Shown here: piece after piece, positions 26,147-35,475 of the stretch
Layout: every line of letters begins with the position of its first letter
Position numbering within the stretch: the stretch's first letter is position 1
Assembly: GCA_910588655.1 (NCBI GenBank)
Contig: CAJUPJ010000008.1
Span: 60,691 to 124,690 of the forward strand
Length of the DNA: 64,000 nt
Direction: 5' to 3'
Origin: an uncultured Lachnospiraceae bacterium
Lineage (GTDB): Bacteria > Bacillota > Clostridia > Lachnospirales > Lachnospiraceae
The notes under the pieces: model-generated
Told to the model about the DNA's origin: nothing
The model's database searches: none
Seen by the model: the letters and a program-made list of their open reading frames with translations, nothing else
Made by a program: the position numbers and the translations under genes

Positions 26147-27837
26147 TTAATTACCACCTTTCAGTTTAAAGCCATCTTTAAAGGATGTCCCACGCATTTC
26201 TATCATTTCCAGACATGCTTTATATGGCGTAGCTGGAAAACTGTGATAACCTGTCTGGTCTCCAGAAACAGGATAATAAAACTCAAAACCCTCTACCGTC
26301 TGTTTTATACATTCATGTACATTATAATCCTGGGAATATGAAAACTCCCCACATTCTGAGTTAACCCCGGCAGATATAACTGGCTGCATCAGATATGAAC
26401 CAGCAGCAACCAAAACAACCATTGACACTGTATAAAATTTCCGCTTTTCTTGCAAAATTACTACTATATAACCTATAATAAATAACGGCAGCATAATAAC
26501 ATAACACATGCCATACCTTAAAAGAGGAGCACCTTTAAACCATAAATATGTGCTGGCAATTACCGTACAAACAATGACAATAAAATTTATATCTCTTTTT
26601 CTGGCGGCATTCCATATACCAGCAGCTATTCCAGCCAATGCTGCTGGTATATTTAAAAGCAACATTCTTTGTAATGTTTTACTCATATTTTCATACCATC
26701 CTGGAAACCACTCACTAAAACCAGCTTCATAACGGTTTACATCATTTAACCCCCTGCCCCATGCACTAATTTCATGTCTGTCATGTAAAAGGCTTTCTGG
26801 TGTCATTTTCCAGTCAAAATTAAATAAATCAATTTCTGGATATGGATATATCAAATAACCCGAAATAATAATATTCCGTATTAAAAATGGTGCAATAATT
26901 ATAACACCTATAATTATATATTTAAAAACTAATTTACAATTACGTGATATTATCATCTTGTATGCAGGATATATTGTTAATAACACCATCATTCCAGCTG
27001 ATAACTTTACAGAAACAGCCAAAAGTGAAAATAAACATAGAAGTGCATAATTTTCAACCTCTTCATTTTTTTCCTCCCATAATTCTGTCCATTTTATAAA
27101 AATATATATAACTAAACCTAGGGCAAAATGGTCTGTTTCAGGAGAACTTATAGGAAATGAATAATTAAAATAAGCAATCATTACAATTCTCAAAAAATCT
27201 GATACAAAAAATTTTTTATATTTAAAAACTTTTGCTGTACAAATAGCATAGGAAATAAAAAAAAGAAAAAGAAAGCCATTAACACAATGTAATGAACGTC
27301 CAAGAATAAAACGCCAGCTAAATAATGCCTGTAAAGAAGAAAATGCACTATTATATGCAAGGCGGTGGTGCAAATTTCCAAGACCAGGTGCAATCCCATA
27401 CTCTTCAATCCACCTTATACTTTGTGCATGGTACAAATCAGTATCATAGTGGGATGCAGGCTGCCCTGCCAGTATAAGTACAGGTATTGCAACTATTATA
27501 ATAATAGCAATTCTTGCAGACATATCTTTAGAAAAAAACTTCCTAACAGAAAATAAAACTTCTTTTCTTAAAAAAATGAATATAGTAAAACAAGCTAATA
27601 TTACAAAAGTAAAAGCCATTCCGCTTACATTTGTAAATAAGCTAAAAAATTCAGCATATACAGTTAAAACACATAACCCTGAAACAATAGCCAAATCCAT
27701 TCTAATACCATTGTTTGCTCCCCCCCCCTTGTAAAAACAGGCTTTGTTGCTGGAAATTTTATAATATGTAAAAAGCCTGTCCCAATAAGATATGCCGAAA
27801 CACCCAGGCATAAAATATTTAAAATTATTTCAAACAT
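26147..27837 (-). CDS. Multi-spanning membrane protein, probably glycosyltransferase-like, out of frame at a G9 tract
   Basis: The body of the protein (from about 27719 down to 26147) has about ten membrane helices, with HYDTDLYHAQSIRWIEEYG and LLHDRHEISAWGRG loops resembling LIC_10190/GT39-like membrane proteins of polysaccharide loci. The real start is almost surely the ATG at 27837: GGAGAAAATAC precedes it and it opens MFEIILNILCLGVSAYLIGT, a membrane helix. That frame runs into nine G at 27728-27720 and then stops after 18 codons. The downstream frame needs one more G (or two fewer). With 10 or 7 G the product is 563 residues. As read, only internal starts (27811 or MDLAIV) could serve. 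Either a phase-variable gene in the off state or a homopolymer sequencing error. It is upstream of the GT2 gene, possibly its partner. Confidence 0.75.
27720..27728 (-). repeat. Poly-G tract (9 G on the coding strand)
   Basis: Nine consecutive C on the + strand, nine G in the coding sequence, in a region that is otherwise AT-rich. It lies about 110 bp into the gene and sets the frame. Tracts of this kind slip during replication and switch surface genes on and off in other bacteria. Confidence 0.85.
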
Positions 27838-27895
27838 GTATTTTCTCCTTTGCCACTATTATTAATATCCAAATATTATCCTAAACAATTCTACA

Positions 27896-29398
27896 TTACC
27901 TCTTATAATCTTTTTTTAACATCTTAATTACTGAAACAATAATAAAAATAGCAATTATCGAAAGTGGTAATCCTGTAATATAACATAAAGACCTTACAGC
28001 TTTCGCCCCACCAACCTGTAATAATACAAATGCCATTATAACAGCAACTACTGCCCATATAAGTCTTAACCATCTGGGAGCAAGACCATTTTCCTTTTCC
28101 TGTTTTACAGTCATCTCTGCTGCTGAAAATGCACTTGAATCCATTGTAGTTGCCAAAAAAATAAAAGAAATCAATAATAAAACAATCATCATTATTTTAG
28201 AAAAAGGCATATTTTCAAGAATTGCTAAAACCGCACCCGCTTCATTGCCATTAGCCAAAAACTCTGCAATATTTAACTTACCAGAAACCTGAAGGTTCAT
28301 GGCATAATTCCCAAATGTAGCCATTGCAAACCAACATCCTGAAGTACATAATACTAATTGTCCAAAAGCAATTTCTTTCAAACGGTATCCCTTTGAAATT
28401 TTAGCATTAAAAACACCCATCAATGGCATATATACAAAATAACATGCCCAATAACTTATTGTCCACCCTTTGACAAAAGAACCTGTCCCATAAGGATCTG
28501 TATAAGTTGATGTTCTGATAAAATTATTAAACAACAAGCCAATTGTATTTATTTCCGCAAAAAATACCTTAAATAATCCAGTCATAACCCCAACAACAGC
28601 CATTAAAATTAAAGCAGATAAAACATTAATATTACTTAATTTTTTAATGCCTTTATTTAATCCCAGATACACACTAGTCCCAAAAATCAAAACCCATATA
28701 CATAAAATACAAATCTGTATTACTGTCCTGTACGAATCTGAAATACCAAAAATATTTTCTACAAGTACAACAAGCAGAGGCATACCTGTCCCAATAGATA
28801 TAACAGGAGCAATAACTGCCCCACAAATAGAGAATAAATCTATTATATAACTAAATACCTTTCCCTTTCTATTATTTATTATTGAACTACAAGCGGCACT
28901 TACTGTTCCTGTTCCAGACTTTCGGTTATAAAGAATATAACCAATAGCAACAGAAACAGGAACATATATACACCATGCATTTGGCCCCCAATGAAAATGT
29001 GCATACATCTGGCCATATTCAAAAGCCTGGGTTGACAAAGGTTTAATTTGAAAAGGTGCATCTGATGCACAATAAATTGGTTCAAGAAAACCATATACCA
29101 CAAGCCATGCTCCACAACTTGTAGTAAACATCATACTTGCCCATGAAAGAGTACCAAATACTGGCTTACAGTTTTCTCCTCCCAACCTGACATTTTTATA
29201 TGGTCCAAACATAATCCATAGAGAAAATACCAGGCAGGAAATATTAGCCAGAATAAAAACCCACCCAAACTGGCTAATACAAAAATCATATATTATTTCA
29301 ACATTTTTTTGTACAACATTAAGATTAACAATAACTGCAACAATAATGGCAATCAAAATAACCAATGCTGAAAAAAATAATTTTTTTTCAATCTTCAT
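27896..29398 (-). CDS. BCCT-family transporter (betaine/carnitine/choline type)
   Basis: 500 residues from the ATG at 29398, which has AGGAG 7 bp upstream; codons further up to 29452 lack a site. Twelve helices are expected. BCCT signatures: MFGPYKNVRLGG near residue 65, the Gly-rich SIGTGMPLLV, and WTISYWACYFVYMPLMGVFNAKISKGY, matching the conserved TM8 region with its aromatic box residues. Members import quaternary amines or carnitine-like zwitterions with Na+ or H+. It sits between an ATP-grasp ligase and a membrane protein inside a polysaccharide locus, which is unusual and hints that its substrate might be used to decorate the glycan. No osmoregulatory C-terminal extension is visible. 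Confidence 0.9.
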   Translation of the reverse strand: MKIEKKLFFSALVILIAIIVAVIVNLNVVQKNVEIIYDFCISQFGWVFILANISCLVFSLWIMFGPYKNVRLGGENCKPVFGTLSWASMMFTTSCGAWLVVYGFLEPIYCASDAPFQIKPLSTQAFEYGQMYAHFHWGPNAWCIYVPVSVAIGYILYNRKSGTGTVSAACSSIINNRKGKVFSYIIDLFSICGAVIAPVISIGTGMPLLVVLVENIFGISDSYRTVIQICILCIWVLIFGTSVYLGLNKGIKKLSNINVLSALILMAVVGVMTGLFKVFFAEINTIGLLFNNFIRTSTYTDPYGTGSFVKGWTISYWACYFVYMPLMGVFNAKISKGYRLKEIAFGQLVLCTSGCWFAMATFGNYAMNLQVSGKLNIAEFLANGNEAGAVLAILENMPFSKIMMIVLLLISFIFLATTMDSSAFSAAEMTVKQEKENGLAPRWLRLIWAVVAVIMAFVLLQVGGAKAVRSLCYITGLPLSIIAIFIIVSVIKMLKKDYKR

Positions 29399-29481
29399 TT
29401 TAGTTCTCCTATAGAATTCTCTAAACAATAAAAACAAGTTTATAAAATACATTACACAAACTATATTTTTATAAATTTATA

Positions 29482-30636
29482 TTATATTTTTTTAATAAAC
29501 CGTATTATTTTACAATACCAATATATAATAGCAGGCTTTATATCCTTAGAATTCCAGACATAAAGACAATCAGCATTTAATACACCTTTGAACCATTTTA
29601 AAATACTAATTTGTTTTAATCTTCTAACCCTGTGTTCAAAATCGCCGACTTCTGCTAATGCTATATAATTATCTGGAATTCTTTTTCTTGCATTTATTGG
29701 TTTTTTTCCGTTTAACATGCCATCAGCCCATAGCAAAGGAAGATTCATTCCTAGTTTTGTTGAGGCATAGCTCCATCCTGAATTTCTTAAATTAATTTCT
29801 AAAAACCAGTATTTTCCATCCTTATCAATCATAAATTCTGCCGAAAAAATGCCTTCATATCCAATTTCTTTAAACATTTTATTTAAAATATTCTGGAAAT
29901 ATTTATCATTAAAATTACTTACCACCATTTCCATACTATAATAATCTGGTAAAATATAAGTATACTTTGATGCAATAGTTATAAGTAAATCCTGGCCATG
30001 ATTAACTACTATTCCATCCAGACATAATTCGTTTACTTTCGATATAAATTGTTGTAATAAAATATCCTCTCCCTTTATTACTTTAAAGGCATCTTTAAGT
30101 TCTTTTTCAGTATAACAGACATAATAATCATCTTTCCATCCTATATATGATGTCAGTGGTTTAGTAATAACAGGATAAACAATATCTTGTGGGATTTCTC
30201 CATTTTTAATCCGCCATGAAGCAGCAATATTAAGTCCATTTTTTTTAGCAAGTTCACATATAGTCCACTTATTCATAAAATGCGTAATTCTTCCGCTCTC
30301 CCCTGCATTACTCACAAAAAAAATATCTTTTATTTCATCCCATTTTTTATCAAGCAATTCCGTAATATTGTCATCACATGGAATTATAAAAGGTTTTAAT
30401 TTATAATGGCTAAATTTTTTAAGTAAAATTTTATACATTTCTTCATAGTTATTAACAATAAAAAGCTTTCTTTTATCTACATATTTACTTACAGAGGCAA
30501 TTCTCATATCTGATTTAAGCAGCATAACAACTGGATAAATGCCATTCTCTCCCAGACTCCTTATTACACCAAGCGGATTATAATGTTCATATCCCATTAC
30601 AATAAATAAATGTTTTTTAATTCTATTAATATCCAT
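29482..30636 (-). CDS. ATP-grasp family ligase
   Basis: 384 residues from the ATG at 30636 (AAAGGAA before it); a GTG at 30651 is an alternative. An N-terminal Rossmann-like pre-ATP-grasp domain (FIVMGYEHYNPLGVIRSLGENG) precedes the ATP-grasp core: YPVITKPLTSYIGWK (ATP Lys), ILLQQFI hinge, and GKYWFLEINLRNSGWSYA (Mg-binding Glu and Asn). Such enzymes join a carboxylate to an amine or thiol through an acyl phosphate. Those in surface-polysaccharide loci may attach amino acids or similar groups to sugars. It is the first gene of a stretch with its own activator-type promoter and is followed by the BCCT transporter. Confidence 0.82.
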   Translation of the reverse strand: MDINRIKKHLFIVMGYEHYNPLGVIRSLGENGIYPVVMLLKSDMRIASVSKYVDKRKLFIVNNYEEMYKILLKKFSHYKLKPFIIPCDDNITELLDKKWDEIKDIFFVSNAGESGRITHFMNKWTICELAKKNGLNIAASWRIKNGEIPQDIVYPVITKPLTSYIGWKDDYYVCYTEKELKDAFKVIKGEDILLQQFISKVNELCLDGIVVNHGQDLLITIASKYTYILPDYYSMEMVVSNFNDKYFQNILNKMFKEIGYEGIFSAEFMIDKDGKYWFLEINLRNSGWSYASTKLGMNLPLLWADGMLNGKKPINARKRIPDNYIALAEVGDFEHRVRRLKQISILKWFKGVLNADCLYVWNSKDIKPAIIYWYCKIIRFIKKI

Positions 30637-30673
30637 TTCTTTTCCTTTCACATCCTATGAAGTATAATTATTA

Positions 30674-30740
30674 TAATTTTATCAACATAAATAATTTAAT
30701 TAAATTCACTATCTTGGGAAATTTTTATATTATCTTGGGT
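30674..30740 (-). promoter_or_regulatory. Activator-type promoter of the ATP-grasp/BCCT genes
   Basis: Reading toward the ATP-grasp gene: ACCCAAGATA (30740-30731), TCCCAAGATA (30719-30710) 21 bp on, an 18-bp gap, then TTTATGTTGATAAAATTA (30691-30674). Repeats, phasing, gap and extended -10 match the gmd promoter at 24283-24349. The AraC-family gene just upstream is the obvious candidate regulator. Confidence 0.65.
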
Positions 30741-30846
30741 TTTTATAAGATATATATCTTCATATTTGTAACCAATATTTTATATATATAGCCACTTATA
30801 CATTATAAAACTTTTATTTATTTAATAATGTTAAATTTTTTGTCCA

Positions 30847-30884
30847 TAAAAAAGGAAGCCTTATTTAATACAGCTTCCTTTTTT
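30847..30884 (-). terminator. Terminator of the AraC-type regulator gene
   Basis: AAAAAAGGAAGC / GCTTCCTTTTTT with a 14-nt loop, 49 bp after the regulator's stop codon. It isolates the regulator from the ATP-grasp promoter. The symmetrical A and T runs make it work in both directions. Confidence 0.8.
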
Positions 30885-30932
30885 ATTTAATATAATATTT
30901 TATATGTACAAGTAATAATATGTTTATAAAGC

Positions 30933-31790
30933 TTACCATATTTTCCTGAATTTACTTGGACTTATTCCTTCTACCTTTTTAAAAAGCCTACTAAAATAAG
31001 CAGCACCGTTAATTCCTATATTATATGCAATTTCATCTAATGTCTTATCAGTAAAACGCAGCATCTTTTTTGCTTCAGTAATTCTTACGCTTGTCAAATA
31101 GTCATTTATTGTAATACCATATTGTTTTTTAAACTGCTCACATAAATAGAATTTATCCATCAAAAAATGATTTGCCAGATTATTAAGGGTGATTTTAGTA
31201 TTATATTTATTATCCAAAAAAATACGTACTTCCTGGATTTCCCTTTGTCTATCTGTCAATCCTATATTTTCAGGATCCCATGCATCTTCCATAAGATAAA
31301 CTAATAAATTTGAAAGCAATAAATTAATTTTCATATCCTTTACATACGAAAATGATACTGCTTCATCATAAAGATTGTCCAAAAGAGTAGAATAGCTATT
31401 AGAAGAAGCCTGGAATACAGGTTTACCACCACGCTTTTTATATTTATCATAAATGCTTTTCATTTCTGGCCCATTAAAGTGACACCATTTAAGTTTCCAC
31501 AGTTCTTCAGATGTCGTATGCGAATATGGTTTATTACAGTCTATAAATACACAATCATTAGGATACAACTCAAATTCCCTTCCTTCATATGTAAGTATAC
31601 CTGCGCCAGAAAGCACGATAAAAAATAAATATGATATTAAATTTTCACGTGATGATTTATGTACATCTGTAGCAGACAAAGTACCTGTTTCCTGGAGATA
31701 CAAAAGAGAAGAACGCGCAAATAAAGAAGGCGTATAAATTATACGGTTAGAAGAAACATTTAGTGAATTTGTAAATAATGATTGAAACAT
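30933..31790 (-). CDS. AraC-family transcriptional regulator
   Basis: 285 residues. The N-terminal half is a cupin-like ligand domain (FFIVLSGAGILTYEGREFELYPNDCVFIDCNKPY). The C-terminal 100 residues hold two helix-turn-helix motifs: ITLNNLANHFLMDKFYLCEQFKKQYG and TLDEIAYNIGINGAAYFSRLFKKVEGISPSKFRK, the classic AraC signature. Ligand unknown; sugar-like small molecules are usual. The nearest target candidates are the two promoters with 21-bp-spaced direct repeats. It is flanked by a terminator downstream and by the phosphatase gene 40 bp upstream. Confidence 0.92.
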   Translation of the reverse strand: MFQSLFTNSLNVSSNRIIYTPSLFARSSLLYLQETGTLSATDVHKSSRENLISYLFFIVLSGAGILTYEGREFELYPNDCVFIDCNKPYSHTTSEELWKLKWCHFNGPEMKSIYDKYKKRGGKPVFQASSNSYSTLLDNLYDEAVSFSYVKDMKINLLLSNLLVYLMEDAWDPENIGLTDRQREIQEVRIFLDNKYNTKITLNNLANHFLMDKFYLCEQFKKQYGITINDYLTSVRITEAKKMLRFTDKTLDEIAYNIGINGAAYFSRLFKKVEGISPSKFRKIW

Positions 31791-31829
31791 TTAGCATCCT
31801 CCTATTAAAAAATATTATTTCTATAAATT

Positions 31830-32897
31830 TTATTCAATCATTTTGCTACAAAACTGCTCTACTTCATCTGCTGTAAATCCTAAATCATAAAAATAATTCT
31901 TACATTTTTGCCAGAAACTATGCCCCCCTTCATAATTTTTTTCGATGTAGTCTATCATTTCTTTAAATGCAACGCCTTCAGTACCTTCTCCATATTCCCG
32001 CATACCAAAAATAGAAAATGAGGACAATTCGTAATCCCTCACAATATCCTTTTTTGAAACACCAAGAATGCCTTCCAGCAAAGCTATAACTGTTCCGGTA
32101 CGGTCACACCCTCCCCAACAGTGAATATAGATTGGCTTATCATTTAACACGCAATCAAATATATATCGATAAACCATACTATATGCTTCAAAATCTGAAA
32201 TACCATCAACATATGCTATAACCGGAAGCCTTGAGTAATCTATATATTCTTGAACTGGATATGTGACATTTTCTATTTCTGCATCTGATCTAAGATCAAC
32301 CTCTGCTTTAATCCCTGTATCTATAAATGCTTTAATCCCCTTTTCTGTTATTTCTATGTTGTGATTGCCATCCAGTTCACTGCCACGATATATCATTCCA
32401 TATTTGATTTGTCCGTTAGGAGTATCCCATCCTCCTATGTCACGGATATTGTAAACCCCGTCAATCCATAGCATCCTTACTGAACCGCTAACAAAAAAAG
32501 AGCCTCTTTTTACAATTTCGTCATTTTCATCAGATTTAACACGATAGTAATAGAGAGTATCCGGTATCAAATTATAGATGTTATTAGATCCATCCGTGCA
32601 TACATATTTGATATAGTCTTCAAATCCAAAAGAAGATGAAATTTCCAATATTCCATCTATAGGAGATTTAACTATAACCGGATTAGGAATATCATTTTTC
32701 TTATACTCTTCATCTGTATAATCTGCTATTGTTTTATCATCTGTATGTTTAAGATATACTCTTAATGTTTCATTTTCTATAGAACTCTGCTTTGTTGTCA
32801 AATTGAAGTATAGACATAATGCCGCTGACCCAGAAAAAGCCACGAGTCCAATGATTATTAAAATACATAAGATTTTACGTTTTTTCTTTCTATGCAT
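31830..32897 (-). CDS. Membrane-anchored tyrosine/serine protein phosphatase
   Basis: 355 residues from the ATG at 32897, seven bases after GGAGG; the ATG two codons earlier is too close to that site. One N-terminal membrane helix (about 9-30) anchors an outside domain. Residues about 35-135 look like a beta-sandwich, and the catalytic Y_phosphatase3 domain follows: NIRDIGGWDTPNGQIKYG, DLRSDAEIE, and the signature HCWGGCDRTGT (CX5R, near residue 260). Such enzymes remove phosphate from Tyr or Ser or from phospho-sugars or lipids. Being outside the membrane in a polysaccharide locus, it may act on surface molecules instead of a cytoplasmic kinase. Confidence 0.85.
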   Translation of the reverse strand: MHRKKKRKILCILIIIGLVAFSGSAALCLYFNLTTKQSSIENETLRVYLKHTDDKTIADYTDEEYKKNDIPNPVIVKSPIDGILEISSSFGFEDYIKYVCTDGSNNIYNLIPDTLYYYRVKSDENDEIVKRGSFFVSGSVRMLWIDGVYNIRDIGGWDTPNGQIKYGMIYRGSELDGNHNIEITEKGIKAFIDTGIKAEVDLRSDAEIENVTYPVQEYIDYSRLPVIAYVDGISDFEAYSMVYRYIFDCVLNDKPIYIHCWGGCDRTGTVIALLEGILGVSKKDIVRDYELSSFSIFGMREYGEGTEGVAFKEMIDYIEKNYEGGHSFWQKCKNYFYDLGFTADEVEQFCSKMIE

Positions 32898-32967
32898 ATC
32901 CATGCCTCCTCAAGACCATAGCGCCATAACAAGAGCAGAAAAAATTGCCAGAAAAATCTTTTCTGCT

Positions 32968-33942
32968 TCAAGTGATTATTTTGCAAATTTTGTTAATAAT
33001 TATCGCAAACGCAAAAGAATAAATGAAAAATAACACCCATATAGTGAAACAATCTTGAAACAAATATGTTGCGTTATAGTGTTTTACGCATTGGATTATA
33101 TACACATGAACCAGATAAAATTCCAGGGATACCATCCCCATCTTGTCTAAAAGCTTAATTTTCTTCACTCTGTCCAACAAATAAGATGTGACGGACACAA
33201 ACAAAAAGCTGCTCCCTAATTTATAAATTCCTGTCAAAGACAATGCTAAAGCAGGTAAAATTCCCCGCAGGATAAGTGCTCCAATTGCTGCACCAACTGC
33301 AATAAGTACAGATTCACGCTTAATATTATGTCCTCTGTTGTTCTTTTCACCAAGTAAAATACCAAGAATATATGCCAGAAATGCATGTAAAAAGTGTACA
33401 TACCTTTCATAAAAAAAATGGTTATAAACATCCAGTAACATGTTAATTAATACAGCAATCACTATTAGAAAATATAATCTTGGACTTAATTCTTTTTCTC
33501 TGTTCCGTTTGCTAAAAGCAAAGGCGGAAATGCAATACATCAGCAATATAAATGATACATACCAGCCCCCATCATTATAAGCGAACCAATATTGCAATGT
33601 TGATAGGCGAAGCAGCCAGGAATAAACACTCCTGTTTAAAATAAAAGCGTTGAATATGATTGCTATAATAAGGTATGGAACATAAACACGTTTCAATCTT
33701 CTTTTCGCCCATATCATTAAATCATTATTCTTATTAAGGGAAAAATAAATACCAATGCCGGATAACAAGCAGAACACATCAACTCCAAATGTTCCCCATA
33801 GCTCAAAAAACTTATAAAGAATATAGTTGCATACCAACAATTCCTGTTGAACAGAGTGCATCATAAAAATACTTATTGCAGCAATACCCATTAATTCAAT
33901 TCTAAATTTACTCACCAGGTCCAAATTGATTTCTATTTTCAT
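32968..33942 (-). CDS. Acyltransferase-3 family membrane protein (OafA-like)
   Basis: 324 residues from the ATG at 33942 (AAAGGGG 6 bp upstream); an upstream in-frame start at 33996 lacks one. About ten membrane helices. The family pattern is recognisable: MGIAAISIFMMHSVQQ near the start (the catalytic His region), then FGVDVFCLLSGIGIYFSL and RRLKRVYVPYLI. It moves an acyl group, usually acetyl, across the membrane onto a glycan. A likely role is O-acetylation of the locus polysaccharide. Confidence 0.88.
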   Translation of the reverse strand: MKIEINLDLVSKFRIELMGIAAISIFMMHSVQQELLVCNYILYKFFELWGTFGVDVFCLLSGIGIYFSLNKNNDLMIWAKRRLKRVYVPYLIIAIIFNAFILNRSVYSWLLRLSTLQYWFAYNDGGWYVSFILLMYCISAFAFSKRNREKELSPRLYFLIVIAVLINMLLDVYNHFFYERYVHFLHAFLAYILGILLGEKNNRGHNIKRESVLIAVGAAIGALILRGILPALALSLTGIYKLGSSFLFVSVTSYLLDRVKKIKLLDKMGMVSLEFYLVHVYIIQCVKHYNATYLFQDCFTIWVLFFIYSFAFAIIINKICKIIT

Positions 33943-34029
33943 CTTACACCCCTTTAGTTTCTTTTTTTGAAAAGTTATCCCAGTTAAAGGCATCAATGCA
34001 AACAGACAATGTTTTTATCGATTCAGCAC

Positions 34030-35262
34030 CTACTCCGTTGTCTGAAAATCCTGCACGACTTTCTTTGCAAAGTTGATTATGCTCTTACAATAATACCGTT
34101 TATTTTCTTCTATTTTTTTTTCTACAAGATCATCAGGCAGTCTATCGTCCAAACTATGATCTAACATTAGTTTTGCTAATTCCGATGAATTGTTAGGATT
34201 AAAGAAATACACATTATCATATCCAATGATTTCACGATTAACTCTTATATCGGAAATCAAACATGTTATGCCAAGGCATAACGCATTATAAACTGCCCCG
34301 CCTCCTGGTCCGCCCTCGCACAAAGTAGGCTGAATCAATCCTGCCGCATTTCTCATAATTGCAATTTGATCTGGTTTTGGTATATATCCAAGGAAATGAA
34401 TATTCTGTTGACAATTCATCTCTTTCACTCTATTAATTAGCTTTTTTATGTATTCCGGATTTCTAGAATCTTCTATTTTACCCGAACAAACAATATGAAT
34501 ATCATGATAACCATCATTGTACAATTTTTCCAAAGCATCAAATGCAACCAAATGGTTTTTATGATGCCAAAACTGATTGGAAATCATAAAATATCTATTT
34601 GGCAAATTATATAACGACAAATTACTATTATCAAAATATTCAGGTTTTTGAAACGGCGCAAACGGTAACACAAAGATAGTGCTGTCATTCTCTGGATAGA
34701 ATTTTTTGATATCATTTTTAACATCTTTTGCATTTACGATAATGTATTTAGAATTTTCTAGCCTGACTCCAAGTTCTTCTTTACGTATCTTAATATCATT
34801 TTCACTGAATAATTCTGGTAAATATTCATGCTGGAAGTCATACATATATCCAACCCACGGAACCTTTGTGTTTCCAATAAAATAACCATTATATGGCATC
34901 AGGATATCAATAGAATGTTTGTGCAAACAGTCCATTATTTTGCGGTCATCATCGTAATAATTGCCTTTATACCAGAGAATTCTGGTATTAGGAGAACACT
35001 CCTGGAAAACACTTATCAGCTTATCATATCTCGAATGATAATTCTTTACTTCGGATTGTATCCTGTTAATTGAGAATTTATTTTTCAGCACAATTCTCAT
35101 TATTTTTGCCATCTTTAAAAAAAAACCATCCTTCTTTAATAAGATATACGAACTTGCTGAAACATCATTTTCAATACCCTGTGCAATAGTAGCAATAAAA
35201 TCTATACCTCCATCCCAGAGATAAAAGTTTTTTGCTGTAATGCCGATACGTATTTGATTCAT
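34030..35262 (-). CDS. Family-1/4 glycosyltransferase
   Basis: 410 residues, GT-B fold. The C-terminal donor domain is plain: GYIPKPDQIAIMRNAAGLIQPTLCEGGPGGGAVYNALCLG with the usual E..G..GG pattern, followed by SDIRVNREIIGYDN. The N-terminal half is less conserved (MNQIRIGITAKNFYLWDGGID). A run of nine A/T at 35117-35125 lies in the coding sequence but keeps the frame. It probably adds one sugar of the repeat unit; donor and linkage cannot be read. Confidence 0.85.
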   Translation of the reverse strand: MNQIRIGITAKNFYLWDGGIDFIATIAQGIENDVSASSYILLKKDGFFLKMAKIMRIVLKNKFSINRIQSEVKNYHSRYDKLISVFQECSPNTRILWYKGNYYDDDRKIMDCLHKHSIDILMPYNGYFIGNTKVPWVGYMYDFQHEYLPELFSENDIKIRKEELGVRLENSKYIIVNAKDVKNDIKKFYPENDSTIFVLPFAPFQKPEYFDNSNLSLYNLPNRYFMISNQFWHHKNHLVAFDALEKLYNDGYHDIHIVCSGKIEDSRNPEYIKKLINRVKEMNCQQNIHFLGYIPKPDQIAIMRNAAGLIQPTLCEGGPGGGAVYNALCLGITCLISDIRVNREIIGYDNVYFFNPNNSSELAKLMLDHSLDDRLPDDLVEKKIEENKRYYCKSIINFAKKVVQDFQTTE

Positions 35263-35288
35263 TATTAAAACACCTCAAAATAAATATA

Positions 35289-35431
35289 TTACATGCTTTT
35301 CAAATCTTTTAGTTCTTTAAACGTTTCCATAACTTGCCTTTTATGCTTTGTATCTGGATAAGTTTCTTTTCCAAAAGCCTCTCTAAAGCATTACATCCTG
35401 TCCAATGATATTCGCATAGAATAATGTTCAT
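35289..35431 (-). pseudogene. Scar of a deleted gene: short N-terminal and C-terminal remnants
   Basis: TAAGGAGAGG and an ATG at 35431 open a 40-codon frame (MNIILCEYHWTGCNALERLL) ending at 35309. From about 35380 a second frame reads EAFGKETYPDTKHKRQVMET and ends at a TAA at 35289. The first looks like the start and the second like the end of a longer protein, as if the middle had been deleted. A real 40-residue small protein is the alternative. Confidence 0.4.
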
Positions 35432-35475
35432 AATAATATCCTCTCCTTAATATGGGAGAAAAGAAATATGCACTT

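Noticed and set aside
35117..35125. Run of nine A/T in the glycosyltransferase gene as a second phase-variable tract
   Set aside because: Such runs are common in AT-rich DNA and the frame is continuous through it with normal family sequence on both sides.
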